The position numbers and the translations under genes were made by a program. Source: Hyphomicrobiales bacterium (GTDB taxonomy: Bacteria > Pseudomonadota > Alphaproteobacteria > Rhizobiales > Aestuariivirgaceae). From it: a DNA stretch of 11,609 bases. Position 1 is the stretch's first letter; the number at the start of each line of letters is the position of its first letter. Below the pieces are notes generated by a model. It searched no databases. It was not told where the DNA came from and was given only the letters and a program-made list of their open reading frames with translations. Location of the stretch: positions 1-11,609 of the forward strand of contig JAIBJH010000065.1 of NCBI GenBank assembly GCA_020029455.1, read 5' to 3'. Below, in pieces: positions 6,052 to 11,609 of this stretch.

Positions 6052-6077
6052 CTCCTCCCTCGTTTACGGGGGAGGAG
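6052..6077. terminator. Hairpin between convergent genes, possible bidirectional terminator
   Basis: CTCCTCCC (6052-6059) pairs with GGGAGGAG (6070-6077). Inside, a U-G pair and two further C-G pairs close a TTTA tetraloop, so the stem is about 11 bp. It begins 4 nt after the small gene's stop codon and ends 8 nt before the GNAT gene's stop codon. There is no T-run on either side, so termination would be non-canonical. It could instead be a short copy of the C/G-rich palindrome family seen before aroC. Confidence 0.45.
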
Positions 6078-6085
6078 ATTATCTA

Positions 6086-6544
6086 TCAAATCTCCCGCCA
6101 CATGAAAGTGGAGTTCTTGTCGAGATTGTAATCGGCATAGGGCGGGCATTCCGAAAAACCGTGGCGCGCATAGAGGGCACGGGCTGGCGCGAAATAATCG
6201 AAGGATCCGGTTTCGAGATAGAGACGCTTCAATTTCATCTCGCGCGCCCTCTCCATGATGTGACGGAGCATCGCACTGCCCACGCCTGAACCGCGCGCCT
6301 CCTTCAGCGTGTGCATGGATTTTATTTCACCGTCGTCGGTATTCATGCGTTTCAAGGCGCCGACGCCCGTCAATGTGTCACCATCCCAAGCGGACCAGAA
6401 GGACACATCAGGCTGCTTGAGGCGCGACAGGTCGAAGACATGGGCCGAGCCCGGCGGCGTTACCGAGATATTGGTGTTGAAATGAAATTTGAGCATGGCG
6501 ATGACCTGCGGGTCATCTAGGCCGCCATCGACAATCTTCAGCAT
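6086..6544 (-). CDS. GNAT-family N-acetyltransferase (YsnE-like)
   Basis: The 152-residue protein has the GNAT acetyl-CoA loop ARGSGVGSAML at 83-93, the preceding strand GEIKSMHTL (72-80), and the later strand RLYLETGSFDYFAPARALYARHGF region (107-130). The ending ADYNLDKNSTFM (137-148) fits the YsnE subgroup, sometimes annotated as an indole-acetate acetyltransferase without strong proof. The acceptor substrate is unknown; small amines or protein lysines or N-termini are possible. Its ATG overlaps the stop codon of the reductase gene by one base (TGATG), so it is the third gene of a minus-strand operon with the dihydroorotase and AcuI-like genes. The gene ends against a hairpin and the convergent small gene. 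Confidence 0.88.
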   Translation of the reverse strand: MLKIVDGGLDDPQVIAMLKFHFNTNISVTPPGSAHVFDLSRLKQPDVSFWSAWDGDTLTGVGALKRMNTDDGEIKSMHTLKEARGSGVGSAMLRHIMERAREMKLKRLYLETGSFDYFAPARALYARHGFSECPPYADYNLDKNSTFMWREI

Positions 6545-7530
6545 CAGAGATCCACCACCACGCGGCCGCGCACCTTGCCCGCCACGATGTCGGCGGCGAT
6601 GCGCGGCACATCCTCAAGCTTCACATGGGTGGTGAGAGCCTTAAGCTTTGCCATATCCATGTCACGGGCCAGACGCTCCCAGGCGGCACGACGCTTGGGC
6701 AATGGCGTGGTCACCGAGTTGATGCCAATCAGCCTCACGCCGCGCAGGATGAAGGGGGCAACTGTTGCTGGAAGGTCCATGCCCTGCGCGAGACCCACGG
6801 CGCAGATCACGCCCTCCTCCTTGGTCTGAGAGAGAATGTTGGCGAGCGTTACCGAACCCACATTGTCGATGCCGCCCGCCCAGCGGGTCTTCGCCAGTGG
6901 TTTCAACGGTCCATTGAGTTCCTTGGCATCGAGGATTGAAGTTGCGCCGAGGGATTTGAGGAATTGCTCTTCCTCGGGACGGCGCGTGGCGGCAACGGCA
7001 TTGAAGCCCAGTTTCGAGAGCAGTACGAGCGCCACGGAACCCACGCCACCCGCCGCACCCGTCACGACAATCTCGCCCTGCTCCGGCTTCACGCCCTGCT
7101 CTTCCAGCGCCATCACGCAGAGCATGGCGGTGAAGCCCGCAACGCCAATGGCCATGCAATCCGCCATGGTAAGGCCCTTCGGCACTTGCACCAGCCAATC
7201 ACCCTTCACACGCGCCACTTCGGCAAAGCCACCATGGTGGCCCTCGCCCACCCCCCAGCCGCCGAGGATCACCTCGTCGCCCTTCTTCCAATTCGGGTGG
7301 CTGCTCTCTTCAACAATTCCTGCGAAATCAACGCCGGGGATGAGGGGGAACTTGCGGACGATGGGGCCCTTGCCGGTGACAGCAAGGCCATCCTTGTAGT
7401 TCACCGAGGAATGCTTCACGGCGACGGTGACATCGCCTTCCATCAGGTCGGCGCGATTGAAATTGACGATCTCGGCCTTCTGGCCCGCGTCTGTCTTGCT
7501 CACCAATAGTGCGCGGAACGTATCTTTCAT
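6544..7530 (-). CDS. acuI: Acryloyl-CoA reductase (NADPH), YhdH/AcuI family quinone-oxidoreductase-like MDR
   Basis: This 328-residue zinc-free medium-chain dehydrogenase closely follows the YhdH/AcuI pattern. VNYKDGLAVTGKGPIVRKFP spans 43-62, PGVDFAG 65-71 and GGWGVGEGHHGGFAE 90-104. The NADPH-binding GAAGGVGSVA is at 158-167 with Arg183-Arg184 after the next strand, followed by DNVG (222-225) and PFILRGV (259-265). Family members reduce acryloyl-CoA to propionyl-CoA, which detoxifies a reactive electrophile formed in dimethylsulfoniopropionate or 3-hydroxypropionate metabolism. I see no dmd or ddd gene here, so general detoxification is more likely than a dedicated pathway. Its start overlaps the dihydroorotase stop (ATGA) and its stop overlaps the GNAT start, showing a tight operon. 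Confidence 0.88.
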   Translation of the reverse strand: MKDTFRALLVSKTDAGQKAEIVNFNRADLMEGDVTVAVKHSSVNYKDGLAVTGKGPIVRKFPLIPGVDFAGIVEESSHPNWKKGDEVILGGWGVGEGHHGGFAEVARVKGDWLVQVPKGLTMADCMAIGVAGFTAMLCVMALEEQGVKPEQGEIVVTGAAGGVGSVALVLLSKLGFNAVAATRRPEEEQFLKSLGATSILDAKELNGPLKPLAKTRWAGGIDNVGSVTLANILSQTKEEGVICAVGLAQGMDLPATVAPFILRGVRLIGINSVTTPLPKRRAAWERLARDMDMAKLKALTTHVKLEDVPRIAADIVAGKVRGRVVVDL

Positions 7531-8870
7531 GCTGAACCTACCAGGGTCTCAATAAAGCGGATGGGCTGGCCGCGTGCAGGTGCTTTGATTTCGCCCTGCC
7601 ACATGGCAAGGTTGCCGCGCACCATGGTGCCGACAGGCCAGCCTGTGACCGCCACACCATCATAAGGCGTCCATTTGCTTCTGCTTTCTATCCAGTCGTT
7701 GCTAATGGTTTCACGACGCTTGAGATCAACGATGGTGAAATCGGCATCATAGCCTTCGGCGATGCGGCCCTTGTTCGCGATGCCGAAAATGCGCTGGGGG
7801 CCATGGGCAGTGAGATCGACAAAGCGCGCAAGCGTGAGGCGCCCCGCATTCACATGATCAAGCATGATGGGCACTAGTGTCTGCACGCCTGTCATGCCGG
7901 AGGGTGATTGCGGATAGGGCTTGGCTTTTTCTTCCAGAGTGTGGGGCGCGTGGTCCGAGCCCAGCACATCGACAAGGCCGGAAGAAATTGCATTCCACAG
8001 TGCCTCACGATGGCGCTTCTCGCGGACCGGCGGGTTCATCTGCAGCTTGTTGCCAAGCCGTGCATAATCATCGGCTGTCATGGTCAGATGGTGCGGCGTC
8101 ACCTCAACGGTTGCCACATCGCGGTTTGCGGCAAGCAGCGGCAATTCCTCTGCCGTTGAGATATGCAGCACATGGATGCGCTTGCCATGTTTGCGGGCGA
8201 TGCGGATGAGCCGATCTGTGCAGAGCCGCGCTGCTTCCTCGTCACGCCAGACGGGATGGCTTGAGGGATCGCCGGCGCGCTGGAAGGAAATGCGTTCGCG
8301 CAACCGCATTTCATCTTCACTATGGAATGCGGCGCGGCGCGATAGCTTCGAAATGATGGCATCGAGGCCGCTGTCATCCTCGACCAGAAGGTCGCCTGTC
8401 GATGAACCAGCAAAAACCTTGATGCCGGCCGAGCCTTCCAATTTTTCCAGAGTGGGAATCGCGGAAACATTGTCCCGCGTGCCGCCCACATAGAAGGCGA
8501 AGTCGCAGAACATGCAATTTTTTGCCCGCGCCACCTTGTCTGCCAGCAATTCCGCCGTCACCGTCGTGGGCTTGGTGTTGGGCATTTCAAAGACGCCCGT
8601 GACACCACCCATCACGGCAGCGCGGCTTCCCGTTTCCAGGTCTTCCTTGTGCTCGAAGCCCGGCTCGCGGAAATGAACCTGGCTGTCGATGACTCCAGGA
8701 AGCACATGGAGATTGCGGCAATCCAGCGTCTGTGCCGGCGCGAAGTCCGAAACATCGCCGATGACGATGATGCGGCCCTTGTCCACGGCAATATCGGCCC
8801 AGGCAATGGCGCCGGGGGTTGCCACCGTGCCGCCCTTCAAAACCAGATCAATGGCCCTCGCCACCTGCAA
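7527..8870 (-). CDS. pyrC: Dihydroorotase, type I subgroup with Gln-Val-His metal motif
   Basis: The 447-residue amidohydrolase should interconvert N-carbamoyl-aspartate and dihydroorotate in pyrimidine synthesis. It shows DSQVHFREPG (62-71), EMPNT (95-99), the metal-bridging Lys151 in GIKVFAGS, His183 in FHSEDE, His236 in VLHIST, NPPVR (279-283) and the catalytic Asp306 in SDHAPH. The first His of the usual HxH is Gln64; I recall the same QVHFREPG form in a recognised dihydroorotase subgroup, so activity is plausible. No ATG fits the N-terminus: the start is TTG at 8870 or GTG at 8864. GTG has a GAG about 8 nt upstream and the TTG has none at good spacing. No pyrB is adjacent. An allied hydrolase such as an allantoinase or hydantoinase is a less likely alternative. 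Confidence 0.85.
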   Translation of the reverse strand: MQVARAIDLVLKGGTVATPGAIAWADIAVDKGRIIVIGDVSDFAPAQTLDCRNLHVLPGVIDSQVHFREPGFEHKEDLETGSRAAVMGGVTGVFEMPNTKPTTVTAELLADKVARAKNCMFCDFAFYVGGTRDNVSAIPTLEKLEGSAGIKVFAGSSTGDLLVEDDSGLDAIISKLSRRAAFHSEDEMRLRERISFQRAGDPSSHPVWRDEEAARLCTDRLIRIARKHGKRIHVLHISTAEELPLLAANRDVATVEVTPHHLTMTADDYARLGNKLQMNPPVREKRHREALWNAISSGLVDVLGSDHAPHTLEEKAKPYPQSPSGMTGVQTLVPIMLDHVNAGRLTLARFVDLTAHGPQRIFGIANKGRIAEGYDADFTIVDLKRRETISNDWIESRSKWTPYDGVAVTGWPVGTMVRGNLAMWQGEIKAPARGQPIRFIETLVGSA

Positions 8871-8880
8871 TGCTCGCTGC

Positions 8881-8909
8881 TTGAATGTCCGTTGCCTGCT
8901 TCGTAAATG
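8881..8909 (+). promoter_or_regulatory. Candidate sigma-70-type promoter of ygfZ
   Basis: TTGAAT (8881-8886) and TAAATG (8904-8909) are separated by 17 nt. A transcript from this promoter would begin near 8916 and give an 18-nt leader before the ATG at 8934, which favours that start over the in-frame ATG at 8907 inside the -10 box. The -10 match is poor. Confidence 0.3.
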
Positions 8910-8933
8910 GGTGGCTTAACCGTTGCAAGCACC

Positions 8934-9749
8934 ATGACAGCCCCCTTTGCCAGACAGGTTCTTCCCAACCGCGCCCTCATCCGGCTGGCAGGCGAAAATG
9001 TGCTGGCCTTCCTCAACAACATCATCACGGCGGATGTGGAAGCATTGGCGGTGGGCCAAATGGCTTATGGAGCGCTGCTATCCCCGCAGGGCAAGATCCA
9101 GCATGAGATGTTTGTCAGCAATGAGGGCGACTCGATCCTCATCGATTGCGCGCGGTCCCAGCGCGAGGACCTGATGCGCAAACTTGTGATGTATCGGTTG
9201 CGCGCAAAAATCGAGATCGCACTGGACGATTCACAAATGGTCGCTGTCAGTCCTTCGGGCGAAGGTGCCATCGATCCACGGTTGCCGATTCTTGGCCACC
9301 GTGGATTGGCAACTGACGGCAATTCAGCAGGAGACTATGATGCCTGTCGCATCTCGCTCGGCATTCCTGATGGCGAGAACGACATCGGCGTCAATGAGCA
9401 CTTTCCCCATGAGACCAATCTCGATCTGCTCAATGGTCTGAGCTTCAGCAAGGGCTGCTATGTGGGCCAGGAAGTCGTCTCTCGCATGCAGCACCGGGGC
9501 ACAGCACGCTCGCGCATGTTGCCCGTCACTTGTGATGAGGCTGCGCCGCCCAAGGGCACGGCCATTACATCGGGCGAGCAGCAGATCGGAACAATTCTGT
9601 CATCACAGAGTTCGCGGGCAATGGCACTCGTTCGGCTGGACCGTCTGGCGGAGGCGAAAGCGCCATTGCTGTCAGCAGGTGTCAGGGTCCATGTGCATAA
9701 GCCGGAGTGGATGACTATCGATGTAATCATTCCCGAGGTGGCGCGATGA
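8934..9749 (+). CDS. ygfZ: YgfZ/GcvT-family folate-binding Fe-S cluster maintenance protein
   Basis: YgfZ (IBA57 in mitochondria) uses tetrahydrofolate and a reactive cysteine to help build or repair certain [4Fe-4S] enzymes such as MiaB. The 271-residue protein carries the diagnostic KGCYVGQE at 173-180 with Cys175. Its N-terminal GcvT-like fold includes IRLAGENVLAFLNNIITADV (16-35) and GALLSPQGKI (46-55), and a C-terminal barrel follows from about 190. An upstream in-frame ATG (8907) would add nine residues without family resemblance; neither start has a clear Shine-Dalgarno. The gene is divergent from the dihydroorotase gene with a gap of about 63 nt and heads a plus-strand run. Its TGA overlaps the tag start as ATGA. 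Confidence 0.92.
   Translation: MTAPFARQVLPNRALIRLAGENVLAFLNNIITADVEALAVGQMAYGALLSPQGKIQHEMFVSNEGDSILIDCARSQREDLMRKLVMYRLRAKIEIALDDSQMVAVSPSGEGAIDPRLPILGHRGLATDGNSAGDYDACRISLGIPDGENDIGVNEHFPHETNLDLLNGLSFSKGCYVGQEVVSRMQHRGTARSRMLPVTCDEAAPPKGTAITSGEQQIGTILSSQSSRAMALVRLDRLAEAKAPLLSAGVRVHVHKPEWMTIDVIIPEVAR
9735..9738 (+). promoter_or_regulatory. Ribosome binding site of tag
   Basis: GAGG lies 7 nt before the ATG at 9746, inside the end of ygfZ. It selects this start over an in-frame ATG at 9707 that would add 13 unrelated residues. Confidence 0.7.
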
Positions 9750-10333
9750 CGGCTGTGAAACATGAGGACGGGATTTGCCGCTGCGGCTGGTGCGGCGTCG
9801 ATCCGCTCTATGTCCGCTATCACGACACGGATTGGGGTGTTCCCGAATATGACTCGCGGGCCCTTTTTGAGAAGCTGATCCTGGATGGATTCCAGGCGGG
9901 GCTTTCCTGGATCACCATTTTGCGCAAGCGCGAGAATTTTCGCGCTGCTTTTGATGGCTTCAAGCCGGAGGTGATCGCGGCTTACGACAAGCGCAAGATC
10001 GAGCGCCTGATGAAGGATGAAGGCATTGTGCGCAATCGCCTCAAGATCGAAGGAACGGTTGAAAGCGCCAAGGCTTTTCTCGAGATCGAGGATTTCTCGG
10101 CCTATTTGTGGAATTTCACCGACGGCAGGCCGGTGCAGAACCGCTTCACGAGCCTCAAGCAGGTTCCGGCGGAAATACCGCTCACCAAGCAAATTTCAAA
10201 AGATCTTAAAAAACGCGGTTTCAAGTTCTGCGGACCGACAATCGTCTATGCCTTCATGCAAGCCTGCGGCCTTGTTAATGATCACCTTGTCGATTGCCAC
10301 CGCCACGAAGCGGTGAAGAAACTGGTGCGCTGA
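9746..10333 (+). CDS. tag: DNA-3-methyladenine glycosylase I
   Basis: Tag excises 3-methyladenine from alkylated DNA, starting base-excision repair. The 195-residue protein aligns well with E. coli Tag: CGW (13-15), PLYVRYHDTDWGVPE (20-34), GFQAGLSWITILRKREN (48-64), the KKRGFKFCGPT region (155-165) and MQACGLVNDH (171-180). The zinc snap ligands are Cys13, His26, His180 and Cys184, matching E. coli Cys4, His17, His175 and Cys179. The E. coli base-recognition Glu38 is Asp47 here; I believe this variant occurs in related alphaproteobacteria but cannot check. The start overlaps the ygfZ stop (ATGA) and the stop overlaps the next start (TGATG), so expression is probably coupled. I saw no Ada-type or SOS box. 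Confidence 0.95.
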   Translation: MTAVKHEDGICRCGWCGVDPLYVRYHDTDWGVPEYDSRALFEKLILDGFQAGLSWITILRKRENFRAAFDGFKPEVIAAYDKRKIERLMKDEGIVRNRLKIEGTVESAKAFLEIEDFSAYLWNFTDGRPVQNRFTSLKQVPAEIPLTKQISKDLKKRGFKFCGPTIVYAFMQACGLVNDHLVDCHRHEAVKKLVR

Positions 10334-10932
10334 TGGCGAAGACCCTTCCTCCCCGCGCCTGGCAGAGGATGCTCTCAGGCCGCCGCCTCGATCTTCTCGA
10401 TCCGTCGCCGCTCGACATCGAGATCGAAGATATTGCCCATGGGCTGGCGCGCGTGGCGCGCTGGAACGGGCAGACGAGTGGGGACCATGCCTTTTCAGTA
10501 GCGCAGCATTGTGTGCTGGTGACGCGCATCTTCAAGCACCTCACGCCACAGGCAAAAAGAGAGGAACAGCTTGCGGCGCTTCTTCACGATGCACCGGAAT
10601 ATGTGATCGGCGACATGATCTCGCCTTTCAAAGCGGCGCTGGGCGTCGACTACAAGGCTTTCGAACACAAGCTGCTCTCCGCCATTCATCTGCGGTTTGG
10701 CCTTCCCGCCTCAATCAGCAACGGCCTCACCTCGTCCATCAAGCAGGCAGATCGCATGGCGGCCTATCTGGAGGCCACGCAGCTTGCCGGATTTTCCATT
10801 CCCGAAGGGGAAACATTCTTCGGCATTCCGAAGGGACTCAGCGGATTTGATGCTACACTTGTTCCGCAAGCGCCCAATGAGGCCGCTGCCGAGTATTTGT
10901 CGCTGTTCCACAATCTGCAGGTGAAGGGATGA
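10333..10932 (+). CDS. HD-domain phosphohydrolase (YfbR-like)
   Basis: The 199-residue protein has an HD metal site: His59 in SVAQH, His85-Asp86 in LLHDAPEY and Asp140 in KQADR. VIGDMISPFK (91-100) follows as in the YfbR-type 5'-deoxynucleotidase group. It likely hydrolyses nucleotide monophosphates, but the exact substrate is not readable. The N-terminus is rich in short Leu/Asp segments (RRLDLLDPSPLDIEIEDIAHGLARVARW) that may cap the active site. It starts within the tag stop codon (TGATG) and its own TGA overlaps the start of the phosphatase gene (ATGA), so the two phosphate-removing enzymes are translated together. An extended start 39 nt upstream is rejected because it runs into tag and lacks a ribosome binding site. 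Confidence 0.88.
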   Translation: MAKTLPPRAWQRMLSGRRLDLLDPSPLDIEIEDIAHGLARVARWNGQTSGDHAFSVAQHCVLVTRIFKHLTPQAKREEQLAALLHDAPEYVIGDMISPFKAALGVDYKAFEHKLLSAIHLRFGLPASISNGLTSSIKQADRMAAYLEATQLAGFSIPEGETFFGIPKGLSGFDATLVPQAPNEAAAEYLSLFHNLQVKG

Positions 10933-11432
10933 TTGTCGTTAGTTCGTTGCGGGAAGCGCAGGATCAGATCGCCCGCCATGGCGCCAGCCATGTGGTGAGC
11001 ATCCTCGGGCCTGAGACGCCGCACCGAACCTTCGACAGCATTGAGGGCGACAGGCATCTGAAACTCACCTTCCATGACATCGTACTTGTGGCTGAGGGAA
11101 TGCTGGCGCCGCAAACGAGCCATCTCGACACGCTGGTGTCGTTCTATCGCACATGGGACAGGGAAGCGCCCATGCTCATCCACTGTTGGGCAGGAGTGAG
11201 CCGCTCCACTGCCGCCGCCTATATCGCCAAATGCATATTCGAACCCAAGCGTGACGAGCATGAGATTGCCTGGGAACTGCGCGAGGCCTCGCCCTCCGCC
11301 ACACCCAACCCGCGCATGATCGCCATGGCTGACGAGCTTCTGGGGCGGGAAGGACGGATGCGGCAGGCCATTTCGGATATCGGACGTGGCGAGGATGCAT
11401 TCGAGGGAACGCCCTTTATCCTGAAACTTTAG
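10929..11432 (+). CDS. Cysteine-dependent tyrosine/dual-specificity phosphatase-like protein
   Basis: The 167-residue protein carries the P-loop HCWAGVSRS (85-93), with nucleophile Cys86 and Arg92 of the CX5R signature and the preceding His85. Asp50 in FHDI is a possible general acid, which is inference. The size fits a minimal dual-specificity or atypical phosphatase. It has no signal peptide, so a cytoplasmic target is expected; the substrate could be a phosphoprotein, a nucleotide or a phosphoinositide-like molecule. AGGTG (10919-10923) sits 5 nt before the start, within the HD gene, and the start overlaps the HD stop as ATGA. I recall this HD-plus-phosphatase pair from other rhizobia. rnhB follows after 16 nt. 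Confidence 0.88.
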   Translation: MIVVSSLREAQDQIARHGASHVVSILGPETPHRTFDSIEGDRHLKLTFHDIVLVAEGMLAPQTSHLDTLVSFYRTWDREAPMLIHCWAGVSRSTAAAYIAKCIFEPKRDEHEIAWELREASPSATPNPRMIAMADELLGREGRMRQAISDIGRGEDAFEGTPFILKL

Positions 11433-11448
11433 ATTGCCTCATAAACAT

Positions 11449-11609
11449 ATGAAATTGCCGCACTTTCGACATGAGAATGAGATCCTCGCGGAGGGCCTTA
11501 CGGTATGCGGCATTGATGAGGCGGGGCGCGGACCCTGGGCAGGACCTGTCGTCGCGGCGGCGGTTGTTCTTGATCCCCAGAAGATCCCCAAGGGTATCAA
11601 TGACTCAAA
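11449..11609 (+). CDS. rnhB: Ribonuclease HII, N-terminal part
   Basis: The first 53 codons are present and the gene runs off the right edge; the family is usually about 200 residues. GIDEAGRGPWAGPVVAAAVVL at 21-41 is the RNase HII signature, with catalytic Asp23 and Glu24, and the sequence ends at NDS, where family members continue with the conserved NDSK. The enzyme nicks at ribonucleotides in DNA and removes RNA from RNA-DNA hybrids. The ATG at 11449 lies 16 nt after the phosphatase stop codon and has no clear ribosome binding site, so it is probably read from the same transcript as the run from ygfZ. Confidence 0.95.
   Translation, partial: MKLPHFRHENEILAEGLTVCGIDEAGRGPWAGPVVAAAVVLDPQKIPKGINDS

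Noticed and set aside
8916..8921. TTAACC half-site of CtrA before ygfZ
   Set aside because: There is only one half, with no second TTAA at the right spacing; such six-base matches are expected by chance.
1..11609. CRISPR array, defence island, prophage or integrated element
   Set aside because: There are no regularly spaced direct repeats, no tRNA or attachment sites, no integrase or transposase, and all genes fit chromosomal housekeeping families.

Overview
The window looks like a core-genome segment of a moderately GC-rich alphaproteobacterium, most likely of the Hyphomicrobiales (Rhizobiales). The grounds are the protein character, the local order pdxH / fabI / histidine phosphatase / aroC (which I recall from rhizobial and Brucella-type genomes), the GC-rich palindromic repeats between genes, and a TTAA-N7-TTAA site of the CtrA type next to GANTC sites. 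I cannot name a genus. I see no tRNA, rRNA, CRISPR array, transposase, phage gene or defence system. Nearly all of the sequence is densely packed, intact housekeeping genes, and I found no convincing new multi-gene system.

Layout. (1) 1-1651, minus strand: pdxH (PLP synthesis), a short-chain dehydrogenase and the first 93 residues of a Cys/Met-metabolism PLP enzyme, nearly touching or overlapping. (2) 1790-4454, plus strand: fabI, an overlapping histidine-phosphatase gene, a large compound palindrome, then aroC. (3) 4455-4588: convergent gap filled by a second palindromic repeat. (4) 4589-5690: a SRAP/YedK-type abasic-site crosslinking protein (minus) and a Nudix hydrolase (plus) whose ATG codons share bases, so there is no intergenic space between them. 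(5) 5691-6085: a candidate CtrA/GANTC control region, a small conserved-looking protein of unknown function, and a hairpin between convergent genes. (6) 6086-8870, minus strand: a dihydroorotase of the Gln-Val-His subtype, an acuI/YhdH-type acryloyl-CoA reductase and a GNAT acetyltransferase, joined by ATGA and TGATG overlaps. (7) 8934-11609, plus strand: ygfZ, tag, an HD-domain phosphohydrolase, a cysteine-dependent tyrosine/dual-specificity phosphatase and the start of rnhB, again in a tight overlapping run.

How the genes may work together. Region 1 pairs a PLP-making enzyme with a PLP-using one. Regions 4 and 7 hold several genome-maintenance functions: abasic-site protection (SRAP), nucleotide clean-up (Nudix, HD), alkylation repair (Tag), ribonucleotide removal (RNase HII) and Fe-S enzyme maintenance (YgfZ). 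Region 2 joins fatty-acid and aromatic biosynthesis with a phosphatase of unknown substrate. The points most worth a second look are the shared start codons of the SRAP/Nudix pair, the three structured intergenic elements, the candidate CtrA site, and substitutions at known functional positions in FabI, dihydroorotase and Tag.
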